Shown in pieces: positions 6,992 to 14,418 of a DNA stretch of 18,983 nt. The notes beneath the pieces were generated by a model. The model made no database searches. It saw only the letters and a list, made by a program, of their open reading frames with translations, and was not told the origin of the DNA. Numbering within the stretch: position 1 is the stretch's first letter; each line of letters begins with the position of its first letter. Origin of the DNA: Spirochaetaceae bacterium. GTDB taxonomy: Bacteria; Spirochaetota; Spirochaetia; Treponematales; Breznakiellaceae. A program made the translations under genes and the position numbers. The stretch covers positions 1 to 18,983 of the forward strand of contig JAIRSB010000015.1 of assembly GCA_031255655.1 (NCBI GenBank), written 5' to 3'.

Positions 6992-7942
6992 GTGGATAAT
7001 GCTGATGATGTACTGTATGAGGAGTCAAGCGACAATGAAATTTTAGCTCTTTCCGGAAGTGAGGAAAGCGGGGCTGAAGACGCGGATAACGTCCCTGTAA
7101 TTGAGACAAAGTCGCTGCCTCCCGGTACTCCGGTTTATCAATTGCATATAAATTGTACACATGAAACAATTTACGCGATTTATAACGGACAGGAACTAAA
7201 ATCGGGGATTATTGTTCTGGCGGCTACTCGTTACGGCAAAGATTTGGCGCGTGTTTTAGGCAAGGTTTGCAGGCGTGTGATGCCTAAGATTTCAAAAATA
7301 ACGCGGATAGAGCGTGTGGCTACTGAAGCCGATTTAGAAAAAGCGAAAAACAACAGCCTAAAAGAAGAAGAGGCCTTCAAAATTTGCAAGCGGAAGATAA
7401 TTGAGCGCAATCTGGCGATGAAACTTGTCGCCGCGCATTTTTTGCTTGAAGAATCTAAAATCCTATTTTTTTTTACTGCGGAAAATCGCGTCGATTTTAG
7501 GGAACTTGTGAAAGACCTAGTTACTGTTTTCAAAATCCGCATCGAATTACGGCAAATCGGAATACGCGACGATGCTAGGATGATAGGCGGATTTGGTATC
7601 TGCGGGCGGGTGTTCTGCTGTCACGATATCTCTGACAAAATGAAACCTGTGGCGATAAAAATGGCGAAAGAGCAGAACCTATCCCTTAATTCAATGAAAA
7701 TATCAGGACAATGCGGCCGTTTGCTCTGTTGCCTTGCTTACGAACACGACGGCTACTCCGGGCAGCGACGCTCCATGCCTAATGAAGGTTCTAGTATAAC
7801 GATAAACGGTGTGGTTTGGAAAGTTACCGAAGTAAACACCGCGGTGGGTTTGATTACACTTGGTGCGGAAGATGGCCGGCAGCAGCAGATTTCAAAAAAC
7901 AAACTTGAAAAGGTGAACAGCGTTTGGAAAGTCAAAGAATAG
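6992..7942 (+). CDS. ricT: PSP1-domain protein, RicT/YaaT homologue
   Basis: The 316-aa protein starts at GTG with a strong GAGGAGG eight nucleotides upstream. An acidic, probably disordered N-terminus (about 1-45) precedes the PSP1 domain. The signature motif GGFGICGRVFCCHDI (199-213) and GQCGRLLCCLAYE (239-251) provides cysteines 204, 209, 210, 241, 246 and 247. In Bacillus subtilis, RicT cysteines take part in Fe-S cluster binding in the RicA-RicF-RicT complex, which controls RNase Y-dependent mRNA processing and other traits. RicA and RicF homologues are not in this window. The adjacent yaaR gene matches the Bacillus neighbourhood, although the intervening holB is absent. The folC gene begins 12 nt after the stop. 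Confidence 0.9.
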   Translation: MDNADDVLYEESSDNEILALSGSEESGAEDADNVPVIETKSLPPGTPVYQLHINCTHETIYAIYNGQELKSGIIVLAATRYGKDLARVLGKVCRRVMPKISKITRIERVATEADLEKAKNNSLKEEEAFKICKRKIIERNLAMKLVAAHFLLEESKILFFFTAENRVDFRELVKDLVTVFKIRIELRQIGIRDDARMIGGFGICGRVFCCHDISDKMKPVAIKMAKEQNLSLNSMKISGQCGRLLCCLAYEHDGYSGQRRSMPNEGSSITINGVVWKVTEVNTAVGLITLGAEDGRQQQISKNKLEKVNSVWKVKE

Positions 7943-7953
7943 CGGTATGAATA

Positions 7954-9351
7954 ATGAATGAAGAAAATAAATTTTCAAAGAGCGCGGATATTTTTGAATG
8001 GCTTTCGCGTTTTATAAATCTGGAACAAGGTTTTACGCCGCCGAGCATGAGACCGGAACGAATGCGCGTCATCGCGGAACTTGCCGGACATCCTGAGCGT
8101 TGCGGCGTTTCGATACACATCGCCGGTTCCAAAGGAAAGGGATCTATAACGGCGATGATTACGCGAATCCTTACTATTTGTGGTATGCGAACGGCGCGTT
8201 ATATGTCGCCGCACGTCAGCGAATACCGCGAGCGCATCACATTGGGAGAGGATTTTTTTGATGAGAGCGTGTATCTTTCCGCCGGAAACGAACTGCGCCG
8301 TATTGCGGAAATTCTTTGCGACGCTTCGACAAAAGAATACAAAGAGATGCTGGCGGTTTCGGATGGCTGCGCGCCGGAGCCGACTTTTTTTGAAATGCTG
8401 ACTTTGTTCTATTTTCTCTGCGCCCGCGAAGCGCGGTGCGAAGCCCTTGTGGTTGAAACCGGCATGGGCGGGGAGCTTGACCCGACAAACATTGTCGACA
8501 GCGCTGTTTCCGTTATCACAGGAATAGAGCTTGAGCACACGGAATTTCTGGGTAGCACGATACGCGAGGTAGCCTCCGCGAAAGCGGGCGTGATAAAACA
8601 GAACCGCCCCGTGATTTTAGCCGAGCAGACACCGGAAGCCTTAGAGGTTTTTACCCGAACGGCGGCGGAACGGAACGCGGAAATTTTTTACTATCCGAAT
8701 ACCGCCTTCATAAGCGATTTACGGGTAAGCCGCGAAGGTACGGATTTTACCCTCAATTTTAAGAGAGAAGGTTTTTTCGACGGACCGCTTAATCTGTCGA
8801 TAGCCATACCCGGCGAGATTCAGGCGCAAAACGCCGCTATGGCGATTCTCGCGGTAAAAAAAGTCTTCCCCTCAATAAGCGTCGAGGCGGTGCGTAAAGG
8901 GCTGTCCGGCTTTGAACTATCCGCCCGTTTTGAAAAACTGCGTGATGATCCGCCTGTTATAGTGGACGGCGCACACACCGACGTGAGCGTTAGACTCTGC
9001 GTAAAGACTTTCACCGAATTGTACGGCGAAGGGGGCGTTCTTATATTCGGCTGCGCCCTCGGCAAAAATGACGAAGCTATGGCGGAAGCATTGCTGCCTC
9101 ATTTTTCATATATAGTAGTTACCGCTCCCGGCACATTCAAGACAAGCGGGCCGGAAAAAGTCTATGATATTTTCGCGCGGCGCAAGGCAGGCGTCTTTGA
9201 AAGCAAAGCGGAACTTGTTCTGATAAAAGACACGCGGGAGGGCATCCGGCAGGCATTGGACGCGGCGGAAAAAAGAGCTTTGCCCATACTCGGCATAGGT
9301 TCGTTTTATCTTGCGGCGGAGATACGAGCTTTTTTCTCAGTAAAGCCTTGA
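7954..9351 (+). CDS. folC: Folylpolyglutamate synthase / dihydrofolate synthase
   Basis: The 465-aa protein belongs to the Mur ligase superfamily. The ATP-binding P-loop GSKGKGS is at 58-64. The conserved SPH (85-87), TFFEMLT (144-150), VVETGMGGELDPTN (166-179) and HTEFLG (195-200) motifs follow, with VDGAHTD opening the C-terminal domain. It adds glutamate to folate and may also make dihydrofolate from dihydropteroate; the sequence alone does not decide whether both activities are present. The start has only a weak Shine-Dalgarno, and the gene follows ricT closely. Its TGA overlaps the next gene's TTG start. Confidence 0.92.
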   Translation: MNEENKFSKSADIFEWLSRFINLEQGFTPPSMRPERMRVIAELAGHPERCGVSIHIAGSKGKGSITAMITRILTICGMRTARYMSPHVSEYRERITLGEDFFDESVYLSAGNELRRIAEILCDASTKEYKEMLAVSDGCAPEPTFFEMLTLFYFLCAREARCEALVVETGMGGELDPTNIVDSAVSVITGIELEHTEFLGSTIREVASAKAGVIKQNRPVILAEQTPEALEVFTRTAAERNAEIFYYPNTAFISDLRVSREGTDFTLNFKREGFFDGPLNLSIAIPGEIQAQNAAMAILAVKKVFPSISVEAVRKGLSGFELSARFEKLRDDPPVIVDGAHTDVSVRLCVKTFTELYGEGGVLIFGCALGKNDEAMAEALLPHFSYIVVTAPGTFKTSGPEKVYDIFARRKAGVFESKAELVLIKDTREGIRQALDAAEKRALPILGIGSFYLAAEIRAFFSVKP

Positions 9352-10343
9352 AAAAATCCGATATTGATAGTATATGGTTTAATATGAATATTGTGGCAAA
9401 CAAACGAACTCTATCGCGCGTATATTTTGTTTTAGCTCTATTGGGGCATGTTTTCTTCTGTGAATCGCTTTTTGCGAACGAGGAGATAATCCATATCGTA
9501 AAAAGCGGCGACACTATTTACGGCTTGGCGCGGGAGTACGGTGTAAAAGTTGAAGAAATCCTGTTCCTCAACAGCATTGACGACGCGCGTAAAATTCAGA
9601 GCGGCCAGCGCATAAGAATACCAGCCACATCCGCTATGGTACCGCCTATCAATCCGGACCCGAACGCTCCGGCAGTGGTCTTGCATTGGGTTCAAAAAGG
9701 CGAAACCTTATTCGGACTTGCCCGTCAGTACGGACTGCCGGTGCAGGAAATCCGTACTATAAATAATTTTTCGGACAGGTACGTTCTTAAAGCAGGCGAC
9801 GTGATAAAAATACCGGTTACCGGACAACGGGTCGCGGAAACCGCCGTGCCTCAAACATCAGCGCCGGCGGCTAGAAGTACGCCGTCCCGGACTTCAACCG
9901 GAACTTCCCGGACATCGACTGGAACCGCGCCCGCATCCAGAACTACAGTACCGCAATCCCCGCGCTCTTCCGAGCGCGCCGTAAATCCCTCTCTCGTTTG
10001 GCCGATCAGACCGCTGCAGGCCGCTTACATGACAGGAAAACTAAGCGGCGTGGCTCTAGTCGGGCAACAAGGCGAAGGCGTTTACTGCATATATCCGGGG
10101 ACAGTTCTTTCCGCCGGGCCGTACCGCGGCTTCGGACGGGTAGCCATCGTCAAAAGCGCCGAAGGCTATCTGTATGTGTATGGCGGCTGTGAAAACCTTT
10201 TCGTTAAAGCCGGAGATTATGTTAAGACTGGCACGGAGCTTGGAAGACTGGGAATTGATTCCGTGTCTGGGCAGCCGGCGCTCTTTTTCATGGTTTATCT
10301 GAACAATAACGCCGTTGATCCGGCGCTTGCCCCGCGGGGTTAA
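9348..10343 (+). CDS. Exported LysM protein with degenerate LytM/M23 domain (NlpD/EnvC-like)
   Basis: The protein is 331 aa from TTG 9348, which overlaps the folC stop as TTGA. ATG 9384 (residue 13) gives a better signal peptide, cleaved around SLFA-NEE (residue 43). Two LysM modules follow, at about 48-92 (HIVKSGDTIYGLAREYG...) and 113-156 (HWVQKGETLFGLARQYG...). A Pro/Ser/Thr/Arg linker (about 165-212) contains a short TSTGTSR duplication. The C-terminal 217-327 region has the fold pattern of M23 (VWPIRP..., VAIVKSAEGYLYVYGG, AGDYVKTGTELGRLG). However, the H-x-x-x-D and H-x-H zinc motifs are gone (GVALVGQQG and LFFMVYL). LysM binds peptidoglycan. Such inactive LytM proteins activate amidases in proteobacteria (NlpD, EnvC), so a septal or daughter-cell-separation role is inferred. 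Confidence 0.88.
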   Translation: MKKSDIDSIWFNMNIVANKRTLSRVYFVLALLGHVFFCESLFANEEIIHIVKSGDTIYGLAREYGVKVEEILFLNSIDDARKIQSGQRIRIPATSAMVPPINPDPNAPAVVLHWVQKGETLFGLARQYGLPVQEIRTINNFSDRYVLKAGDVIKIPVTGQRVAETAVPQTSAPAARSTPSRTSTGTSRTSTGTAPASRTTVPQSPRSSERAVNPSLVWPIRPLQAAYMTGKLSGVALVGQQGEGVYCIYPGTVLSAGPYRGFGRVAIVKSAEGYLYVYGGCENLFVKAGDYVKTGTELGRLGIDSVSGQPALFFMVYLNNNAVDPALAPRG

Positions 10344-10386
10344 AGCGGCGCGGTATAAAGTCCGCGGCACGATGTAAATATCGCGA

Positions 10387-11181
10387 GTGAAGCAATTCAT
10401 ATTGCGGAACGATCCGCCTGAAAACGGTGAGCTGTGCCTTACCGGAGATGAATTCCATTACCTTGCGCGTGTGCGCCGCGTCCGTGCCGGTGATATTCTC
10501 AACTGCCGCCTTCCGTCTGGTTCGTCCGCTTTTTTACGAATAACAAAAATAGAAAAAAACGCGCTTTTCGCTGAATGTGCCGTTAAAACCAATGAGCCGT
10601 CGCAGACTCTATGCCCTCCCGTGATTCTGTTCCAAGCTATGGCAAAAGGCGCCAAGATGGATTTGATTGTCCGCCAAGCAGCTGAAGCGGGGGTAAGTGA
10701 GATAGCCCCGTTTTATTCCGAACGCTCAATCCCGCGCCCCACGGTAAATTCAGCCGCCGCGAACACCGAGACAGAACGCTGCCGGCGGTGGAATAGAATT
10801 CTGATTGAGGCGCGTCAGCAAAGCGGTTCTTCAGCAGCCACTTCCTTAAGGCCGCCCCAAAACCTTGACGTAGCGTTGGAATATTGGGAGAATCTGAAAA
10901 ACGGGTGTGAAAATCCGCTTGCGCTGTTAATACACGAAACACCGCTTGCAAAAGGCGGATTTCACCGGTATCTTAATACGATACCAGAGTTAATTGTTTT
11001 GGCTGTCGGACCGGAAGGCGGTTTTTCAGCGGCGGAAACAGCGGTTTTCATGGCTTCAGGTTTTAAACCTGTAACTTTAGGCGATACTATTTTGAGGACG
11101 GAAAGCGCCGCGTTGTATGCTGTTGCGGTTGTTCGTACCTTGATTTTTGAGAGGCGGATGTGGACAACGGCGAATCTATAA
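10387..11181 (+). CDS. rsmE: 16S rRNA (uracil-1498-N3) methyltransferase RsmE
   Basis: The 264-aa protein starts at GTG 10387. An N-terminal PUA-like RNA-binding domain (about 1-70) includes GDEFHYLARVRRVRAGD. A SPOUT methyltransferase domain follows, with the conserved MAKGAKMDLIVRQAAEAGV (85-103), RWNRILIEARQQSG (134-147), the SAM-knot motif VGPEGGF (207-213) and LGDTILRTESAAL (231-243). It methylates N3 of U1498 in 16S rRNA. The 3' end overlaps the next gene by 22 bp. Confidence 0.93.
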   Translation: MKQFILRNDPPENGELCLTGDEFHYLARVRRVRAGDILNCRLPSGSSAFLRITKIEKNALFAECAVKTNEPSQTLCPPVILFQAMAKGAKMDLIVRQAAEAGVSEIAPFYSERSIPRPTVNSAAANTETERCRRWNRILIEARQQSGSSAATSLRPPQNLDVALEYWENLKNGCENPLALLIHETPLAKGGFHRYLNTIPELIVLAVGPEGGFSAAETAVFMASGFKPVTLGDTILRTESAALYAVAVVRTLIFERRMWTTANL

Positions 11182-11990
11182 ATACCGGATTATCCAGACG
11201 GGTGGAAATTCTTAAAGTGCCCGTCGATATTGTTAGCCGTGAAGACTTGGAGCGTGTGGTTTTTGAACTTTTGAAGAAAAAAGACGGCGGGAATATTGTT
11301 CTTTTGTCCTTGTGGGATTTGCTTCGCGCCCGCCGTAACGGTGAATTTCGTAATTACGTACAAAACGCCGCGCTTGTAATCCCTATTTCAAAGAGTATCG
11401 TCAGCGGTATGCGCTTTCTTACCGGACGAACTCCGGCGCGTTACATGCCGTTTGATTTTATCGTAAGTCTTCTTACGATATTGGAACGACGTGAGTTTTC
11501 GGTTTATCTGCTTGGAGGCAGCCCACGCTCACTCACTCTTACCGAAAAAAATATACGCGGAACTTTTCCGAAGCTGCGCATTGTCGGACGCTTTCCGGGC
11601 CCGATAAAAAAACAATCTGAGGAAATTTTGTTGCAAGTAATACGGAAATCTGCGCCGTCCCTGTTATTGATAGGGCAAGGCGTTCCGGGAAGGGAATACT
11701 GGGTAGCAAAAAACACATTCCGCCTAAGCGCGGGCTTGCGTCTTTGGTGCAGTGATATTTACGATGTGTTTGCTAAACGCCGTAAACGTCCCGCCCGCGT
11801 CATTTTTGAGAGCGGCTTTGAATGGATTGGTTTTTGCCTCCGCAACCCGCTGCGCTTTTTTCGCATATTCTCGTATATACGCTATATTTTTTTGCTGATA
11901 TTTTATAAACTGTTCAAAAAAAACAAGACTAAGCATGCCGCGGCGGAAAGCAAGCCTCCGGAATCTGAATCAGCGGAAAAATTATCCTAA
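11160..11990 (+). CDS. WecG/TagA/CpsF-family (GT26) glycosyltransferase homologue, active site divergent
   Basis: The 276-aa protein starts at GTG 11160, inside rsmE, with GAGAGG upstream. It aligns by eye with GT26 along its length. YVQNAALVIP (66-75), FSVYLLGGSP (113-122), FPKLRIVGRFPG (136-147), LLLIGQGVPGREYWVAKN (168-185) and FEWIGFCLRNPLRFFR (220-235) are recognisable. GT26 enzymes transfer N-acetylmannosaminuronic acid or ManNAc to lipid carriers. The usual T-x-N motif is replaced by LSLW (49-52), and the PDG motif carrying the catalytic Asp by PISKS (75-79). PKQE is VPGREYW here. The C-terminus has a hydrophobic, basic membrane-association segment (about 233-256) and a charged tail. 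It may be inactive or altered in chemistry. Confidence 0.8.
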   Translation: MDNGESINTGLSRRVEILKVPVDIVSREDLERVVFELLKKKDGGNIVLLSLWDLLRARRNGEFRNYVQNAALVIPISKSIVSGMRFLTGRTPARYMPFDFIVSLLTILERREFSVYLLGGSPRSLTLTEKNIRGTFPKLRIVGRFPGPIKKQSEEILLQVIRKSAPSLLLIGQGVPGREYWVAKNTFRLSAGLRLWCSDIYDVFAKRRKRPARVIFESGFEWIGFCLRNPLRFFRIFSYIRYIFLLIFYKLFKKNKTKHAAAESKPPESESAEKLS

Positions 11991-12025
11991 AGCTTTATTT
12001 AAATTATGCCGATAATTAAGAGGTA

Positions 12026-12982
12026 ATGTTTATGTACCGAAATGACGCCAAGAAAATGCTTATATCATGCGCGGCAGCCTTTTGTTCGTTTATTTTATTC
12101 ACGGCGTTTAGCAACTCGGAAAAACAAAGCGAGGCTGTCCCGGAAGTTAATTCTACTGAAAACATAAAAAAAACAGACTCCCCTCCGTTTTTGAACAGTG
12201 CCTCGTTGTTACAGGACAATGACATTCTTGCTTTTTACGGCCATCCTCTCGCCAAAAATATGGGCATATTGGGGCGTTATTCCAAAGATGATCTTGCGAA
12301 AAAACTTTCCGAACTTGCGGATGAATACCGTGCCGCAAATGGCGGGCGTAACATAATCAAGGCCTTTTACATCATATATGGTACCGTGCAGCCTGAAGGC
12401 GAAATTTTTACAATGCGTCAGCTTAACGCGCCTCTGTTAAAAGAATGGATAGAATACGCGCGTGAAAACGGCATTCTGGTATTTTTGGACCATCAAATAG
12501 GCAAGTATGACCCAGTCGAATCACTTTCGGCGATGTTCCCCTACTTGCAGTATTCCAATGTTCACCTTGCGCTTGACCCGGAATGGCGCACTACTAAACC
12601 GATGGTTGAATTCGGCAGCGTTGACGGCGGTGAAATCAACCGCGCCCAGCAAGCGATGGAAAAATACCTGATAGACAACAACATCGAAGGCGAGCGAATG
12701 CTTGTAATTCATCAATTCCGCGAGGTTATGATACGCAACCGCGCCGATATAAAAGCCGATTTTGAGCGAGTCCGTCTTGTTCACTGTATGGACGGCGTGG
12801 GTACGCCGCAGGAAAAAATGGAAACGTATAAATTCAACGCACTCGCGAAAAACATACCAGTAAAGGCGTTCAAGCTGTTTTACGATTTCAAACTGCCGGG
12901 AGTGCTTGTTGATACGCCGCTGCTTACTCCGAAAGAGGTGTACGCTCTGGAACCGCGCCCCGCCGTTATCATGTACCAGTAG
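12026..12982 (+). CDS. Conserved exported protein of unknown function, probable TIM-barrel fold
   Basis: The 318-aa protein starts at ATG 12026 after AAGAGG. An N-terminal hydrophobic segment (about 11-28) could be a signal peptide cleaved near AFS-NSE or a membrane anchor. LISC at residues 12-15 resembles a lipobox but has no hydrophobic region before it. A low-complexity linker runs to about residue 65. The conserved part begins LAFYGHPLAKNMGILGRYS. It alternates beta strands and helices with charged strand ends: IIKAFYIIYG, ILVFLDHQIG (D155), VHLALDPEW (D184), MLVIHQF (H229), LVHCMDG (D256) and AFKLFYDF (K283). I recall similar hypothetical proteins in other phyla, but no named function. 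A barrel hydrolase or polysaccharide-acting role is only a guess. It ends 33 bp from the convergent efflux operon. Confidence 0.7.
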   Translation: MFMYRNDAKKMLISCAAAFCSFILFTAFSNSEKQSEAVPEVNSTENIKKTDSPPFLNSASLLQDNDILAFYGHPLAKNMGILGRYSKDDLAKKLSELADEYRAANGGRNIIKAFYIIYGTVQPEGEIFTMRQLNAPLLKEWIEYARENGILVFLDHQIGKYDPVESLSAMFPYLQYSNVHLALDPEWRTTKPMVEFGSVDGGEINRAQQAMEKYLIDNNIEGERMLVIHQFREVMIRNRADIKADFERVRLVHCMDGVGTPQEKMETYKFNALAKNIPVKAFKLFYDFKLPGVLVDTPLLTPKEVYALEPRPAVIMYQ

Positions 12983-13014
12983 CGAAAATACTATTCACTC
13001 CCGGTCGGGCATTT

Positions 13015-14418
13015 TTAGCGGTGCTCTCCCAGCGCAGACATGAATGCGTTTTGCGCCGAAAAATAGCTGGCTTTCGCCTGATTGAGCTTTGTCCGGCTTT
13101 CATGTTCAAAAGCAAGCGCCTCGATATAATCGCCTAGAACGCTGAGACCTGCACGGTAGCGGTCTGAATATTCGGAGCGGTTTTGTTCGGCGTATTCAAG
13201 TCCGGTTTCCGCGAGCTTTATCTGCCTGAACGCGGTCTGATAAGAGACATATTTGTTCTGCATATCAAGCAGCAGGTAATTAGTATCGGTCTCAAGCTGT
13301 GCCGCCGCGTTTTGGCTGGAGTATGAGGCTTCCTTGATTTTATGATAGCCGCCCCACCAGTCAGATACCGGTATATTAAGCATAATGAAACCCGAAACAT
13401 CGTAGTAGGAAGCGTGAAGGTCTTTCAACGTTTTTCCGTTCATCCAGAATTCCAAACCCGTAACAGCCGCGCCTATTTCCATCGAAGGCATATACGAACC
13501 AATCGTAACAGCTTCTTGCAGCCGCGCCGCGTCGCGCTGAATCGTTAAAAGCTGATACTCCGGCCTTTCAGCCAGGCGAGAGGGAAAAGAAACGGGGTCA
13601 AAGTCCGGCTCAACAATTCCGTCAAAACCGTCGCCAAGTTCCAAAACGGAGTCAGCGGAAAGCCCTGCGAACAATTTGAAGTCCCGTTCAGCGATTAAAA
13701 ACATCGCTTTAGCCTGCTCCTGCTGAATAGAAACTTCCTCATGCTTTAGTTTTACCCGCAAAAAATCACTGCGGGAGGCTGCACCGCGGCTTAGGGCTTC
13801 CGAGACTTGGTTTCTTAAAGCGTCAAGCGTGCCGAGGTAAAGTTCCAGCGTTTCTATCAATTCGGAGAGCAGCACGAGTTGATAATACTTCGACTCGGCT
13901 TCAGCATAAACATTGTTGCGCGTCATTTGCAGCTGGAAGGAAGAGGCGGCCACTCCTTTTCCCGCGAGCCGGTAAGAATTGACAATACGCCCGCCCGCGA
14001 ATACAGGCTGCGTTATCGTTACGGCCCCGAACATTCCTCTAACGGAATCGGTAAAATCAATAGTGCCGTCAAGAGCCAAATTCGCATTTTCTGGGTTGCG
14101 GAAAATGCGGGTCATGTCGATATCCGCCTGCATTGAAAGTTCACCATTTCCCAAAAGCCCGGGTTTCAAAAAACCTCCCAACGCTTTAACTTGAGGGAAA
14201 AATTTCGTGAACGCGAAAGAGTGCAGATGCTTGCTCTTTTCCAAATCAAATTGAGCGCCGCGCACGGAAAGATTATTGGCAAGCGCCAGCAAGCGGTATT
14301 CATGAACAGATATTCGGCGGACAGTCCCCTCGTCCGTGCCGCCGGAAACGGACTGAGCTTTCATATTGACAGACTGAAATAACACGGCTAACAGCAAAGC
14401 TAACGATATTTTACGCAC
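13015..14418 (-). CDS. TolC-family outer-membrane efflux protein
   Basis: I chose GTG 14418 as the start. A perfect GAGGAGG lies six nucleotides before it, and the protein then begins with a clean signal peptide (RKISLALLLAVLFQS..., cleaved near MKA-QS). Longer starts up to 14520 would put about 34 extra residues before the signal. The mature part carries two outer-membrane-factor repeats: SVHEYRLLALANNLSVRGAQ opening the first, and a second beginning around RPEYQLLTIQRDAARLQ. Long coiled-coil helices and YRAGLSVLGDYIEALAFEHE near the end are typical of TolC/OEP. It forms the trimeric exit duct for the RND pump encoded upstream. It shares 8 bp with the end of the RND gene, which implies translational coupling. 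Confidence 0.9.
   Translation of the reverse strand: MRKISLALLLAVLFQSVNMKAQSVSGGTDEGTVRRISVHEYRLLALANNLSVRGAQFDLEKSKHLHSFAFTKFFPQVKALGGFLKPGLLGNGELSMQADIDMTRIFRNPENANLALDGTIDFTDSVRGMFGAVTITQPVFAGGRIVNSYRLAGKGVAASSFQLQMTRNNVYAEAESKYYQLVLLSELIETLELYLGTLDALRNQVSEALSRGAASRSDFLRVKLKHEEVSIQQEQAKAMFLIAERDFKLFAGLSADSVLELGDGFDGIVEPDFDPVSFPSRLAERPEYQLLTIQRDAARLQEAVTIGSYMPSMEIGAAVTGLEFWMNGKTLKDLHASYYDVSGFIMLNIPVSDWWGGYHKIKEASYSSQNAAAQLETDTNYLLLDMQNKYVSYQTAFRQIKLAETGLEYAEQNRSEYSDRYRAGLSVLGDYIEALAFEHESRTKLNQAKASYFSAQNAFMSALGEHR

Noticed and set aside
12983..13014. Bidirectional terminator between the convergent operons (CCCGGTCGGG then ATTTTT)
   Set aside because: Only a 3-bp stem fits with a sterically possible loop, so it is too weak to call.
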